Source of the DNA: Asanoa ferruginea
Lineage (GTDB): Bacteria > Actinomycetota > Actinomycetes > Mycobacteriales > Micromonosporaceae
Length of the DNA stretch: 64,000 nucleotides
Reading direction: 5' to 3'
NCBI RefSeq assembly: GCF_003387075.1
Contig: NZ_QUMQ01000001.1
Location: forward strand, 5,704,001-5,768,000
Each line of letters opens with the position of its first letter. Position 1 is the stretch's first letter. Positions 42,509 to 52,022 of this stretch are shown one piece after another. The translations under genes and the position numbers were made by a program. The notes beneath the pieces were generated by a model. The model ran no database searches, was not told the DNA's origin, and saw only the letters and a program-made list of their open reading frames with translations.

Positions 42509-44520
42509 ACGGACTGGGTGTCGGTGACCGGCACCGTGGTGCAGGTCGACTGCACCCAGACGGTGATCGTCGAGTCGCCGCCGCCGCGGCCCATGCGCTG
42601 CCCGCCGAGGAGGAAGTAGTGCAGCTCGCCGGTCGCCACCAGCGACTGGACCTCGGCGAGGGTTGGTTGGGGCACGGAGCCGCTGAACCCGCCCATCGGC
42701 ATAAACGGCAGCCCGGTCGCCATGATGTAGGAGCCGGCCGACGTCCACGAATCGGTGGCCGCGACGAACCTCGCGCCGTCGCGGTGGGCTTCCAGGTAGT
42801 CGACGAGGGTCTGCTGCGCCGCGGTCAGGGTGTCGCTGCCGCCACCCGGGCCGGCCGCGGCGCCCGGCGCTCCGGCACCTCCGCCCGGGCCGCCCGGGCC
42901 GCTCGGGCCGCCGGGGAAGCCGCCCGCGCCGGCCGGTCCTGGTCCAGGGGGAAAGGCGCCCTGCTGCCGCGAACCGTCGGCGGGTGGGAAGGTGCCGCGC
43001 CCCGCCTGATCGTTGCCGGCGCGGGTGAAGCCACCCGGACCGCTGCGACCGCCGGGCCCGGCTGACGCGTCGAAGGCGCTGCCCGCGTAGCGACTGTCCA
43101 ACACCGACCCCGCCCACGCCGAGGGCACCGCCACCATCGCGACCACCCCGGCGACCAACCCGGCCACGAGCAATCGGTTGCGTAGCCGCCGTGCCAACAG
43201 CAGCACCGCCAAGGCCAGGACGCCGACTCCGACCACGACCCAGACGAGCCAGGATAGGAAGGCCGGCTGTTGCCGGGCCAGGTAGACGGTCCACGCCACC
43301 TCGGCAACGATCGCGACCGGGAGCGCCCACCGCGCGGTCCCGTCCCGGTAGCCTCGCCAGAACAGCACGATGCCCGCGGCCGACAGCGCCGCGACCGGCG
43401 GTGCCAGCGAAGCCATGTAGGCAGTGTGCGGAATCGAGATCCGGCTGAAGACCGCGGCGAACGTGGCCAGCCACAGTCCCCATAGGACGAATCCCGGGTC
43501 GCGCCGGTCGCGGACCAGTCCGTAACCGAGTGCCAGCAACGCGAGTGGGTAGAGCCAGCCGACCTGGGTGGCGTACCCCTGGCTGAGAAGTTTGGTCCAT
43601 TCGGTCCCGCCACCGCCGGTGAACATCGACTGCACCGCGCCCGGCACGTCGACCCCGAATCGGCTCAAACCGTTGTAGCCGAACACCATCGAGAACGCGT
43701 TGTTGGTGGAACTGCCGTCCACAAAGGGCCGATCGGCGGCCGGCGTGACGGTGTAGAGCAGCACCCAGGACAGCGACACTGCCACCATGACCGCGCCGGC
43801 GATCGCGAGGTGCCCGAGCCGGCGTCGCCAACCGGTGGGTGCGAGCAGCAGGTAGGTGATGGCCAGCGCCGGCAGCACGATCCACGCCTGGAGCATCTTG
43901 GCCTGGAAGCCGACGCCGACCCAGAACCCGGCCCACAGCAGCGACCGCAGCCGGGCGGTGAGCACCGCGCGCTGGAAGGCGTCGGCCGCGAGAACCAGGC
44001 ACATCGTCAGCATCCCGTCTTCCATCGGATGCCCGAACATGGACGCGGTGATCGGCGTGAGCGTGAACAGCCCGGCGGCGATCAGCCCGGCGGCGGGCCC
44101 GAGCCAGCGCCGTACGACGCGATACATGACGAGGACCGCGACGACGCCCTCGATCACCTGCGGCAGCGTCAGTGACCACTGGTGATAACCGAAGATCCGA
44201 GCCGACAACGCCTGGGGTACGAACGACCCGGCCAGCTTGTCGATCGTGATCGTGGCGCCGGGGTCGAGCGCGCCGTAGAGGAACGCCTTCCAGCTCACCG
44301 ACATGCTCTTGACGGCCACGGAGTAGTAGGTCGCGTAGCCGCTGGTGGTGAGGTGCCAGGAGTAGAGGACGGCAGCCAGGGCCGCGATCGCGAGCAGGGC
44401 CGGCCGTGCCCAGGCCGGCTGCCCCTGCGGCGACTGCCAGAATCGCAGCCACTGCGGCCGCTCCGGTCGCGGCGCAACCGCCGGCTCGGCACGGTCCGTC
44501 ACCACTTGGGCGTGAGTCAT
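42487..44520 (-). CDS. GT39-family membrane glycosyltransferase (ArnT/PMT-like)
   Basis: 677 aa, about 12 membrane segments. The first outer loop contains SMSVSWKAFLYGALDPG and ITIDK, as in lipid-phosphosugar-dependent GT-C enzymes. After the last segment come a Gly/Pro-rich low-complexity stretch (about residues 480-560) and a soluble outer domain (LVDYLEAHRDGARFVAA). It should transfer a sugar outside the membrane to protein or lipid; acceptor unknown. Confidence 0.85.
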   Translation of the reverse strand: MTHAQVVTDRAEPAVAPRPERPQWLRFWQSPQGQPAWARPALLAIAALAAVLYSWHLTTSGYATYYSVAVKSMSVSWKAFLYGALDPGATITIDKLAGSFVPQALSARIFGYHQWSLTLPQVIEGVVAVLVMYRVVRRWLGPAAGLIAAGLFTLTPITASMFGHPMEDGMLTMCLVLAADAFQRAVLTARLRSLLWAGFWVGVGFQAKMLQAWIVLPALAITYLLLAPTGWRRRLGHLAIAGAVMVAVSLSWVLLYTVTPAADRPFVDGSSTNNAFSMVFGYNGLSRFGVDVPGAVQSMFTGGGGTEWTKLLSQGYATQVGWLYPLALLALGYGLVRDRRDPGFVLWGLWLATFAAVFSRISIPHTAYMASLAPPVAALSAAGIVLFWRGYRDGTARWALPVAIVAEVAWTVYLARQQPAFLSWLVWVVVGVGVLALAVLLLARRLRNRLLVAGLVAGVVAMVAVPSAWAGSVLDSRYAGSAFDASAGPGGRSGPGGFTRAGNDQAGRGTFPPADGSRQQGAFPPGPGPAGAGGFPGGPSGPGGPGGGAGAPGAAAGPGGGSDTLTAAQQTLVDYLEAHRDGARFVAATDSWTSAGSYIMATGLPFMPMGGFSGSVPQPTLAEVQSLVATGELHYFLLGGQRMGRGGGDSTITVWVQSTCTTVPVTDTQSVYRCDPS

Positions 44521-44580
44521 CGCGGCTCCCAGCTGCGTTTCGTGGCATTTGCCGCTCGACAGTCTGGAACCCCTACCCCG

Positions 44581-46038
44581 TCAAAGAATGGGAACCGCCT
44601 GTGCGCCACCTGCGAGTCTGGGATCGCGGCTCGGCCCGGCCTTCTCCGGGCCGACGACGATCAGTTCCGTGGTCGTCAACAGGACGAGACGGTCGCCGTC
44701 GATGACCATCGCGCGGCGGGCCTCGGGCACATGCCACAGGGTGCGACCGCTCCGTGAGTCGTGCAGCGAGATTCCGTCGGCGGTGGCGACGACGGACTGG
44801 TCCAGCGCCCACGGTCGGATATGCGTCGGCCCCGGCAGGCCGAGCGCGCGGGCGTCCGCGCCATCACCTGTCCGGTAGCCGCGGCCATCCCAGGTGGTGC
44901 CGCCGCCGACGGGATGTTCGCCCGGCGACAGCCGGTATGCGACGCGGCCGGTGTATTCGTCGATGACCATCGCGCCGGCCTTGTCGGGGAGCACAGGATC
45001 GCGCCCGAGCAGCGGCGGTAGGTCTGAGTCGTGCCGGCAGCCGTGCGCGTCGCGGTCGGCTCGGGGATCGTCCCAGACGAACGGCTGGCTCCACACCACC
45101 AACTGCTCGGCCTGGTTAAGGCCCTTCCTCGGCGGCCGGTCCTCCAGGAGCGTATCGCTCGACGACATGGCCAGCCCGTAGGCGACCGCCGCGCAGGAGG
45201 CGTCAACCGGCGCGGTGACGGCTACGGTGCGATGCTCGGTGCGCATCACGTACGCGATCGGCGCGTTCGGCTTGGATCCGATCTGGACAGTCCAGTCGGC
45301 GACGACGTCGGCCGTCACCGGTGGATCGGCCGTCAGGGCGAACACCAGCCGCGCGCCGGGACCCCCGTAAACCACGAAGGGGTTGGGCCCGTCACGGGAA
45401 GCGGCGAAGTCCGTGCCGGTGCCGGGGTCGGTCACGCCGAGCATCCACGTGACGCCAGGAACCCGCCAGGATCCCTGTTTGGTCCCTTGCCACTCGTTCA
45501 GGCTCAGCACGTCACATCCGCCGGGTCCGCACGTGGACACGAACAAGGCCTCGCCGGTCCCGATCGGCTCTTGGCTGCTGACGTGCACGTGCCCGCCGCG
45601 CGGAGGATCGGGCAGCGCGGCCCGCCACCACTCCGCGCCGTCGTGGAGGCCGAGGACCAGCACGGCCGAGGGCTCGCGACCGCCACCGAGCACGATCAGG
45701 GCGCGGCCGCCCGCACTGATGAAGGCCGAATGCCCGCCCGGGCCCGGGTTCGTCAGCGCGAAGGCCGCCGGCAAAATCGCGATCCATAGCGGCTTGCCGT
45801 CGCGGCCGATCCGGGCGACCCGGTCGCCCGCGCCGATGAGGCCCAACTGCGGCACGAACAGCGGCCACTCGCCCTTGGCATCCGGCGGAACCGGCAGCGC
45901 GCTGCGGGAGAGTTCGACGAGCGGTCCCTGTGGGTTCAGCAAGGTCGGCGGGTCAGGCATCGACAGACAACCCGCCGCGGTCACGGCGACCAACACGCCA
46001 ACCGCCAACACCCTGATCCGTCCCCGAAGCCGGCTCAT
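44581..46038 (-). CDS. Secreted lipoprotein with a beta-propeller-like (PQQ-repeat-like) fold
   Basis: 485 aa. A signal peptide ends at the lipobox VTAAGC. Repeated strands such as RVARIGRDGKPLWI, GRVAYRLSPGE and DSRSGRTLWHVPE suggest a PQQ-like propeller. No enzymatic motif is seen. It precedes the GT39 gene by 60 bp in the same direction. Confidence 0.7.
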   Translation of the reverse strand: MSRLRGRIRVLAVGVLVAVTAAGCLSMPDPPTLLNPQGPLVELSRSALPVPPDAKGEWPLFVPQLGLIGAGDRVARIGRDGKPLWIAILPAAFALTNPGPGGHSAFISAGGRALIVLGGGREPSAVLVLGLHDGAEWWRAALPDPPRGGHVHVSSQEPIGTGEALFVSTCGPGGCDVLSLNEWQGTKQGSWRVPGVTWMLGVTDPGTGTDFAASRDGPNPFVVYGGPGARLVFALTADPPVTADVVADWTVQIGSKPNAPIAYVMRTEHRTVAVTAPVDASCAAVAYGLAMSSSDTLLEDRPPRKGLNQAEQLVVWSQPFVWDDPRADRDAHGCRHDSDLPPLLGRDPVLPDKAGAMVIDEYTGRVAYRLSPGEHPVGGGTTWDGRGYRTGDGADARALGLPGPTHIRPWALDQSVVATADGISLHDSRSGRTLWHVPEARRAMVIDGDRLVLLTTTELIVVGPEKAGPSRDPRLAGGAQAVPIL

Positions 46039-46044
46039 GAGCCG

Positions 46045-46050
46045 ACTTTA
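46045..46050 (-). promoter_or_regulatory. -10 element for a leaderless lipoprotein mRNA
   Basis: TAAAGT on the minus strand, 6 nt before ATG 46038. Confidence 0.45.
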
Positions 46051-46221
46051 AGGCTGTTCTGGGCGGTTGCTGACGCGCTGTCCGGATCGTTACCGACCCC
46101 TGTTCGTCGCGTTATGGAGCGGCTGGCTGGCGTGGCGCACTGGCCAGTGGCGGATGCGGGCGACAAGCGCTCGCGCGCAGGCTTTTCGCATGAGGCCCGT
46201 CGACCGCGAGGAGGAAGACCG

Positions 46222-47109
46222 ATGAACGCCACCCATCACCGCTATGCCACGGTTCGCGGTCGGCAGATGTTCTACCGGGAAGCCGGGCCGGTCGACGCAC
46301 CCGCGATCGTATTGCTGCACGGGTTTCCGTCTAGCTCGTTCATGTTTCGCGACCTGATTCCGGCGCTCGCCGATCGCTATCACGTCGTCGCGCCCGACCA
46401 CATCGGGTTCGGGTTCTCCGACGCGCCGACTGTCGAGGAGTTCGACTACACGTTCGCCGCGCTTACCGAGCACACTGCTGACCTGCTCGGGCAGTTGGGC
46501 ATTTCCCGGTATGCCATCTATGTGCATGACTATGGTGCGCCGATCGGGTGGCGGCTCGCACTCGACGACCCGAACGCCATCACCGCGATCGTCACCCAGA
46601 ACGGCAACGGCTACGACGCCGGATTCGTCGACGAGTTCTGGAAGACCGTGCGGGCCTACCAGCACGAGCAGACGCCGGAGACCGAGGCCAACATCCGGCA
46701 GGCGCTCACGCTGGAAGGGACCAAATGGCAATACCTCACGGGCGTACCCGATCCCACTCTGGTCAGCCCGGACACGTGGAACCACGACTACGCGCTGATC
46801 AGCCGGCCCGGCAACGACGAGGTGCAACTCGCGCTGTTCCGCGACTACGCGACGAACCTGCGGTTCTACCCGCCGCTGCACGAGTATCTCCGCGAATCGC
46901 AGGTGCCCGTGCTCGCCGCCTGGGGCCGCAACGACCCGATCTTCGGCCCCGATGGCGCCCGCGCTTTCCAGGATGACTCGCCGGACGCCGACATTCGTCT
47001 CATCGACGGCGGGCATTTCCTGCTGGAGTCCAGTGGGGACGAGGTCGCCGAGCTCGTGCACGACTTCCTCGACCGGACCCAGACCACATCGAAGGTGGGA
47101 TCGCGATGA
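46222..47109 (+). CDS. Alpha/beta hydrolase of the epoxide hydrolase/haloalkane dehalogenase group
   Basis: 295 aa; ATG 46222 with GAGGAAG upstream. Oxyanion motif HGFPSSS, nucleophile Asp in VHDYGAPIG, later acid near WGRNDPIF and His in DGGHFLLE. An Asp nucleophile means it opens epoxides or displaces halides rather than cleaving ordinary esters. It overlaps the next small gene (ATGA). Confidence 0.87.
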   Translation: MNATHHRYATVRGRQMFYREAGPVDAPAIVLLHGFPSSSFMFRDLIPALADRYHVVAPDHIGFGFSDAPTVEEFDYTFAALTEHTADLLGQLGISRYAIYVHDYGAPIGWRLALDDPNAITAIVTQNGNGYDAGFVDEFWKTVRAYQHEQTPETEANIRQALTLEGTKWQYLTGVPDPTLVSPDTWNHDYALISRPGNDEVQLALFRDYATNLRFYPPLHEYLRESQVPVLAAWGRNDPIFGPDGARAFQDDSPDADIRLIDGGHFLLESSGDEVAELVHDFLDRTQTTSKVGSR

Positions 47110-47390
47110 CGCACCCGAATTGGGACCAGGTGAAGAAGGACCACGTCGTGCGGGCGATGAAGGAATACGACCGCCTCGGAGCGGAGAGCTTCTTCGCCAC
47201 GCACGGTTTCGCGCCGACGACCACGTACTCCCTGGTCTGGAACAAAAATCAATATCCGCCGAAGGCGATTCTGGGTACGGCCTACGAGTTCGCCACCGGC
47301 CAACGACTCGCGTCGCCGGACTTCGAGGGCGGCCGCAGTGGTGCGGTGAAGGTGCTCGGGGAGCTCGGTTTCGACGTCGAACACAGGTGA
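47106..47390 (+). CDS. Stand-alone ScoMcrA-N-like head domain protein
   Basis: 94 aa. The pattern AMKEYDRLGAESFFATHGF, YSLVWNKNQYPPKAILGTAY and SPDFEGGRSGAVKVLGELGF resembles the N-terminal head domain of the Streptomyces type IV restriction enzyme ScoMcrA, here without its SRA or HNH parts. Role unknown; the coupling to a hydrolase gene is odd for a defence protein. Confidence 0.65.
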   Translation: MTHPNWDQVKKDHVVRAMKEYDRLGAESFFATHGFAPTTTYSLVWNKNQYPPKAILGTAYEFATGQRLASPDFEGGRSGAVKVLGELGFDVEHR

Positions 47391-47400
47391 GGGAGCAACG

Positions 47401-48081
47401 GTGTCCGCCAACGTAGTTCTGGTGCACGGCGCTTGGGCCGACGGCTCGAGCTGGACCAAGGTGATCGACGGCCTGCGCGTCAACGGCGTGATGGCCGTCG
47501 CGGCCCCGCTGCCGTTGACCTCGCTGCCGGAAGACGTGGCCGCGCTCGACCGCACGCTCGAACACGTCGACGGCCCGGTCGTGCTGGTCGGCCACGCCTA
47601 CTCCGGCGCGGTCATCTCGTCGACGGAAGACAAGAACGTCGCGGCGCTGGTGTATGTGGCCGCCCTGGCCCCGGACGAGGGCGAGACGGTGGCCGACGTC
47701 TTCTACCGGGCCGAACCACACCCGCAGGCACCCGAGATCGGCCCCGACAGCCACGGCCTGATCTGGTTGCCGGAAGACGCCTTCGCCACCGCCTTCGCAC
47801 AGCACGCGACGCCGGCGGAGCAGGCGGTGCTGGCCGCGACGCAACGCCCGATCGCCGCGGAGTCCATCGGGGTGCAGCTCATGCGTCCGGCCTGGAAGGA
47901 CCGGCCGAGCTGGTTCCTGGTGGCCGAGGACGACCGCATGATCCCCGCGGAGACCCAGCAGTTCATGGCGAAGCGGATGGGTGCCCGCGTGCGCACGGCC
48001 CCCGTCGACCACGTCCCGATGGTCACGGCCCCGGACACGGTCGTCGACATCATCATGGAAGCGGTAGGCGAGGTCGGCTAG
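47401..48081 (+). CDS. Alpha/beta hydrolase (EstC-like) lacking the elbow Ser
   Basis: 226 aa, GTG start with AGGGAG upstream. HGAWADGSSW and the C-terminal PVDHVPMVTAPD fit the EstC/salicylate-esterase-like group, but the elbow reads GHAYSG where GHSYGG is usual, so the nucleophile Ser is Ala. Either a shifted Ser does the work or the protein is not a hydrolase. It lies 10 bp after the head-domain gene, probably same operon. Confidence 0.8.
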   Translation: MSANVVLVHGAWADGSSWTKVIDGLRVNGVMAVAAPLPLTSLPEDVAALDRTLEHVDGPVVLVGHAYSGAVISSTEDKNVAALVYVAALAPDEGETVADVFYRAEPHPQAPEIGPDSHGLIWLPEDAFATAFAQHATPAEQAVLAATQRPIAAESIGVQLMRPAWKDRPSWFLVAEDDRMIPAETQQFMAKRMGARVRTAPVDHVPMVTAPDTVVDIIMEAVGEVG

Positions 48082-48088
48082 CCGGCGA

Positions 48089-49855
48089 TCATGCCGGGTC
48101 CAGCAGGTAGACCACTGCCTCGGGGGTGTCGACGCGGCGCACCGAAAGCCCGTCGGTGCGGCCCTCCAGCGTCGCCTCATATGGCGTGCCCTTGACCGCG
48201 GCGCGGACCACGACGACGCTGCGCACCCCGGTCGCCCGCAACAGCGCGACGCTGTCCGCGTCGGGGAAGTGGCTGGCCGCGTCGCGGATGCTGGCCTGCC
48301 GTTGCGGTGTGAAGGCGGCCGCGCCGTTGACCATCGGCGGGAAGCGGTCGGTCGCCCACATCATCGGGATGCCGTCGATCGTCGCGCCGCTGGGCAGCAC
48401 CAGCAGCGGCGCCGGCGCGGTGGCCAGGGCCGCCGGGGCCGCGGGGACGTCCGGGTGCGGCATGCGGTTCAAGCCCTCGGCCACCAGGAGCAGCGGCAGC
48501 AGGGCCAGCGCCAGTCCCACCGGCCGGGCGCGGACGCGTTGGGCCAGCGCGGTGACCGTGCCGGCCGCCAGCACCGCGAGCAGCAAGGTGGTCCAAATGA
48601 CCAACCTGCCAGGGGTACGGATGCCGTCGAAACCGGGCAGCACGTAGAGCAGCCCGTAAGTGGGGCGACCTCCCCACGGGCCTTGGGTGCCCATCCCGAG
48701 CACGATGCTGGCCACGACGCCGGCGGCCAGCAGCAGCCGCTGGCGCAGTGTCCACACCGAGATGACGAGGCCGAGCGCGGCGAGGGCGTACAACGTGAAT
48801 CCGGGCAGCAGCGACGTCTCGCCCCGGTGGCCCAGCGCCGCGCGGGCGCCGGCGTGCATTTCGCCCCACACGATCGAGGTGCCCGGCGAGGTGAAGAAGC
48901 CGCGCAGCGGCGGCGAGGCCCACTGGAGGTTTTCCCAACTGCGCCGGACGTAGGGGAACTGCTCGGCGACCGCGAGGTAGGGGCGGGCCATGAACGCGGC
49001 GACGGCGAGGAACACCGCGAGCCCGGCGCCGTCGGCGAGCAACAACCGGCGGGGGAGCGGCGGCCGGCGCCGGAGCCAGGTGGCGGCGGCCACGACGACG
49101 ACCAGGCCCAGCGCGTAGCCGAACGGGACGCCGATCCCGAAGCCCAGAGACAGTTGCCAGGCTGCGGCGCACCATCCGGCGAGCGCCCAGCCGGGGCGGG
49201 CCCGCTCGGGCCGGTAGCCGTGCCGCAGCGACCAGCCGTGCCCCCGGGCCAGCATGGCCAGCGACAGCGCGATGCCGCCGGTCGAGAGCACCTGGAGGTG
49301 CCCGGCCTGAGCCAGCCGCCAGGGCGCGCACGCGAACGCGATCCCGGCCACCGTGCCGGCGAGGCGGCCGGCGCCGAGTTGGCGGACCAGGGCGTAGGCC
49401 CCGACGAACGCCAGCGCGCAGACCAGCACGAAGACGATGTTGTAGCGCACGAGCGCGGCGACCGGGCCGGTGCCGATCAGGCCGGCCGGCGCGTACCCCA
49501 GAAGGGTGTCGGTGAATGCGAAGCTGTTGGGTTCGGGATGGAACGCGTTGGCCTGCCACAGGCTCAGTGGGTCGGTCCGCAAGGCGTGGCCCGACCAGGC
49601 CATCTGCCAGGCCTGCATGGTCGGGTCGCCGGTGTCGGACGGGATCGTGCGGGTGGGATGGCGCAACGTCGGCCAGGTCATCACCGTCGCCAGCGCGAGC
49701 GAGCCGACCACGACCAGTGTCCACTCGTGCCAGAGCAGAGCCCAGTGCCGAGCCTTGCGTTCCGTTGGTGGAACCGACTCCACCACATCGACGACGTGCG
49801 TTGGTGCTGCCCCCGTGATAACCACGGTGCAGACAATGTCACCGAAGTCGTACAC
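48089..49855 (-). CDS. Multi-spanning membrane protein, GT-C glycosyltransferase-like
   Basis: 588 aa with about 11 membrane segments and a C-terminal outer domain. The first loop DTGDPTMQAWQMAW and the topology resemble GT-C enzymes of unknown acceptor. Start taken at GTG 49855; the first 35 residues are unlike a membrane protein, so an internal start is possible. Confidence 0.65.
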   Translation of the reverse strand: MYDFGDIVCTVVITGAAPTHVVDVVESVPPTERKARHWALLWHEWTLVVVGSLALATVMTWPTLRHPTRTIPSDTGDPTMQAWQMAWSGHALRTDPLSLWQANAFHPEPNSFAFTDTLLGYAPAGLIGTGPVAALVRYNIVFVLVCALAFVGAYALVRQLGAGRLAGTVAGIAFACAPWRLAQAGHLQVLSTGGIALSLAMLARGHGWSLRHGYRPERARPGWALAGWCAAAWQLSLGFGIGVPFGYALGLVVVVAAATWLRRRPPLPRRLLLADGAGLAVFLAVAAFMARPYLAVAEQFPYVRRSWENLQWASPPLRGFFTSPGTSIVWGEMHAGARAALGHRGETSLLPGFTLYALAALGLVISVWTLRQRLLLAAGVVASIVLGMGTQGPWGGRPTYGLLYVLPGFDGIRTPGRLVIWTTLLLAVLAAGTVTALAQRVRARPVGLALALLPLLLVAEGLNRMPHPDVPAAPAALATAPAPLLVLPSGATIDGIPMMWATDRFPPMVNGAAAFTPQRQASIRDAASHFPDADSVALLRATGVRSVVVVRAAVKGTPYEATLEGRTDGLSVRRVDTPEAVVYLLDPA

Positions 49856-49873
49856 AAGGGATCGGCCGAAGGA

Positions 49874-50203
49874 CTACTCCTGCAGCGGCCACACCTCCAC
49901 GACACCCTGTGCGACCGCGCACGGGGTACGCGACGCGATCTCGACGGCGTCGGCCAGCGTCGCGGCCTCGATGATGGAGAATCCCGCGACCGGAAGCGCC
50001 GCCTTCATGAACGCACCGTCGTCGGTGGTCACCTTCGCCCCGTCATGGTTGCGCACTTGCACCGGCGTGCCCGCGATGCCCATCTCGACGCCCTGCTCGC
50101 GCATGCGTGCGTCGTGCGCGTGTGCCGCGTCACGCACGGACGCGTCGGTGCGGTCATAGCCGGCCTGGTCGCCGTAGCCGATCGTCACAAATCTAGCCAC
50201 CAC
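49874..50203 (-). CDS. YCII-related protein
   Basis: 109 aa, GTG start with AGGGAG 6 nt upstream. The ferredoxin-like YCII fold is seen in the central FMKAALPVAGFSIIEAATLADAVE-type stretch (positions about 64-88). These small proteins often accompany ECF sigma factors, and an ECF41 gene is 0.9 kb away on the same strand. No reaction is assigned. Confidence 0.75.
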   Translation of the reverse strand: MVARFVTIGYGDQAGYDRTDASVRDAAHAHDARMREQGVEMGIAGTPVQVRNHDGAKVTTDDGAFMKAALPVAGFSIIEAATLADAVEIASRTPCAVAQGVVEVWPLQE

Positions 50204-50266
50204 AGAACTCCCTTCACTCCACTACTCCGTTACCCGTCACGAGGTCGCCGAACCGTTCGCCGTGGG

Positions 50267-50272
50267 TAGGGT
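50267..50272 (+). promoter_or_regulatory. -10 element for a leaderless AKR mRNA
   Basis: TAGGGT ends 7 nt before GTG 50280 and 10 nt before ATG 50283. Confidence 0.4.
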
Positions 50273-50279
50273 TCGTCCG

Positions 50280-51152
50280 GTGATGACATCGGGGATCACC
50301 GCGGATCTTTCGGGTACGTGGACGCTCGGGGACCGGCCGGTCAACCGGATCGGCTTCGGCGCGATGCGGCTGACCGGGAATGCCGAAGGGACGCCCAGCG
50401 ATCGTGATCGGGCGGTAGGCGTGTTGCGGCGCGCGGTCGAGCTTGGCGTCAACCACATCGACACGGCGGCGTTCTACTTCTCGGCGCTGCGCTCGGCCAA
50501 CGAGCTGATCAACCGCGCGCTGGCGCCATATCCCGACGACCTGGTGATCGCGACCAAGGTGGGACCTGGTCGGGACCCGTCCGGAGAGTGGTTGCCGTTG
50601 GCCCGGCCGGACCAGCTCCGGGGTCAGGTCGAGGAGAACCTGCGCCAACTCGGTCGTGACCACCTCGACCTGGTCAACCTGCGCCAGCATGGCCTCGACT
50701 CGGTGGCGGAGCACTTCGGCGCGCTGGCCGAACTGCGGGACGCCGGCCTGATCCGGCACCTCGGGCTGTCGAACGTCCGCCCGGCGCACCTCCCGCAGGC
50801 CCAGGCCATCGCGCCCGTGGTGTGCGTCCAGAATCAATACGGCCTGCACCTGCGGCGGTCCGAGGCGCTGCTGTCCACCTGCGGCGAGCAGGGCATTGCG
50901 TTCGTGCCGTTCTTCGCCATCGCCGGCGCCGGCCGGGATGCTGGCGGTGTCGCCGACGACCAGGCGGTCCGGACGATCGCGGCGGCGCGTGGGGTGACAC
51001 CGGCCCAGGTGCGCCTGGCGTGGACCCTCCACCAGGGGCAGCACGTCCTGGCCATTCCCGGAACCGGCGACCCGGACCACCTCCTCGACAACCTCGCCGC
51101 GGCGACGTTGCGGTTGACCGCCCAGGAACTGGAGCGCCTAACCGCGGCCTGA
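50280..51152 (+). CDS. Aldo/keto reductase
   Basis: 290 aa from GTG 50280; ATG 50283 is next to it. IGFGAMRL, HIDTAAFY (Asp/Tyr), IATKVG (Lys), NLRQHG (His) and AIPGTGDPDHLLDN mark the family. Its 3' end overlaps the convergent sigma-factor gene by 15 bp. Likely reduces aldehydes or ketones with NADPH. Confidence 0.88.
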   Translation: MMTSGITADLSGTWTLGDRPVNRIGFGAMRLTGNAEGTPSDRDRAVGVLRRAVELGVNHIDTAAFYFSALRSANELINRALAPYPDDLVIATKVGPGRDPSGEWLPLARPDQLRGQVEENLRQLGRDHLDLVNLRQHGLDSVAEHFGALAELRDAGLIRHLGLSNVRPAHLPQAQAIAPVVCVQNQYGLHLRRSEALLSTCGEQGIAFVPFFAIAGAGRDAGGVADDQAVRTIAAARGVTPAQVRLAWTLHQGQHVLAIPGTGDPDHLLDNLAAATLRLTAQELERLTAA

Positions 51153-52022
51153 GACCGTCAAGCCGGCGAGTTTGTCCGCGTCCAGGAGCAGGTCGATCTC
51201 CGCGATCCGCTCGTCGATCACCGTGAAGCCGACCACCGCCACCAGGCCCGCGCCGGTGCGCGCGATGATGCCGGCCGCGCCGTTGACCACTGCCGGCTCG
51301 CAGTGCGTGGCGAACTTCGGGCCGTGGGTCGAGGTGTGGTGTGCCACCTCGGCCGCGCCGGTGAGCCGGGCCGGTGCGAGCCACGTACGCGTGCCCGTGT
51401 CGGCCCGGAAGACCACGTCGGGGTCGAGCAGCTTGATGAGCTCGTCGAAGTCGCCGGACCGCGACGCCGCCAGGAACGCACCGACCACCCGTCGTTGCGT
51501 GGGCAGGTCGGCGTTGGGTTGGGTGCCCGCGCCGCGGACCCGGCGTCTGGCCCGGCTCGCGAGCTGGCGAGCGGCCTCCGGCGTGCGGTCGACGATCGGG
51601 CCGATCTCGTCGAACGGCACGCCGAACAGGTCGTGCAGCACGAACGCCAGCCGCTCCGGCGGTGCCAGGCTCTCCAGGACGACCAGCAGCGCGAGCCCGA
51701 CCGCGTCGGCCAGCAGGGTCGACTGTTCGGGTTCGAAGGTGGCGTACGTGCTGACCACCGGCTCGGGCAGCCAACTGCCGACCAGGCTCTCCCGGCGCGA
51801 CTGCCGGGCCCGGAGCATGTCGATGCACACCCGCCCGACCAGCGTGGTCAGCCAGCCGCCGATGTTGGTGATCGTGCGGCTGTCGGCGCGGGTGGTGCGG
51901 ATCCACGCGTCCTGGAGGGCGTCGTCTGCCTCGGTCAACGAGCCGAGCATCCGGTAGGCCACCGCCCGCAGATGTGGCCGGTTGGCCTCGAACTGCTCGG
52001 CGAACCACTGCGCGTCAGTCAC
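51138..52022 (-). CDS. RNA polymerase sigma factor, ECF41 (SigJ-like)
   Basis: 294 aa from GTG 52022, which overlaps the oxidoreductase stop by 8 nt. Sigma-2 has YRMLGSLTEADDALQDAWIR, the linker WLPEP, sigma-4 FVLHDLFGVPFDEIGPIVDR, and the C-terminal SnoaL-like domain ends in LLLDADKLAGL. With the oxidoreductase gene it forms the usual ECF41 plus COE (carboxymuconolactone decarboxylase / oxidoreductase / epimerase) pair. Confidence 0.92.
   Translation of the reverse strand: MTDAQWFAEQFEANRPHLRAVAYRMLGSLTEADDALQDAWIRTTRADSRTITNIGGWLTTLVGRVCIDMLRARQSRRESLVGSWLPEPVVSTYATFEPEQSTLLADAVGLALLVVLESLAPPERLAFVLHDLFGVPFDEIGPIVDRTPEAARQLASRARRRVRGAGTQPNADLPTQRRVVGAFLAASRSGDFDELIKLLDPDVVFRADTGTRTWLAPARLTGAAEVAHHTSTHGPKFATHCEPAVVNGAAGIIARTGAGLVAVVGFTVIDERIAEIDLLLDADKLAGLTVSGRG

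Noticed and set aside
42840-43090. Tandem repeat in the GT39 gene
   Set aside because: The Gly/Pro-rich stretch is irregular low-complexity linker coding, without a fixed repeat period.
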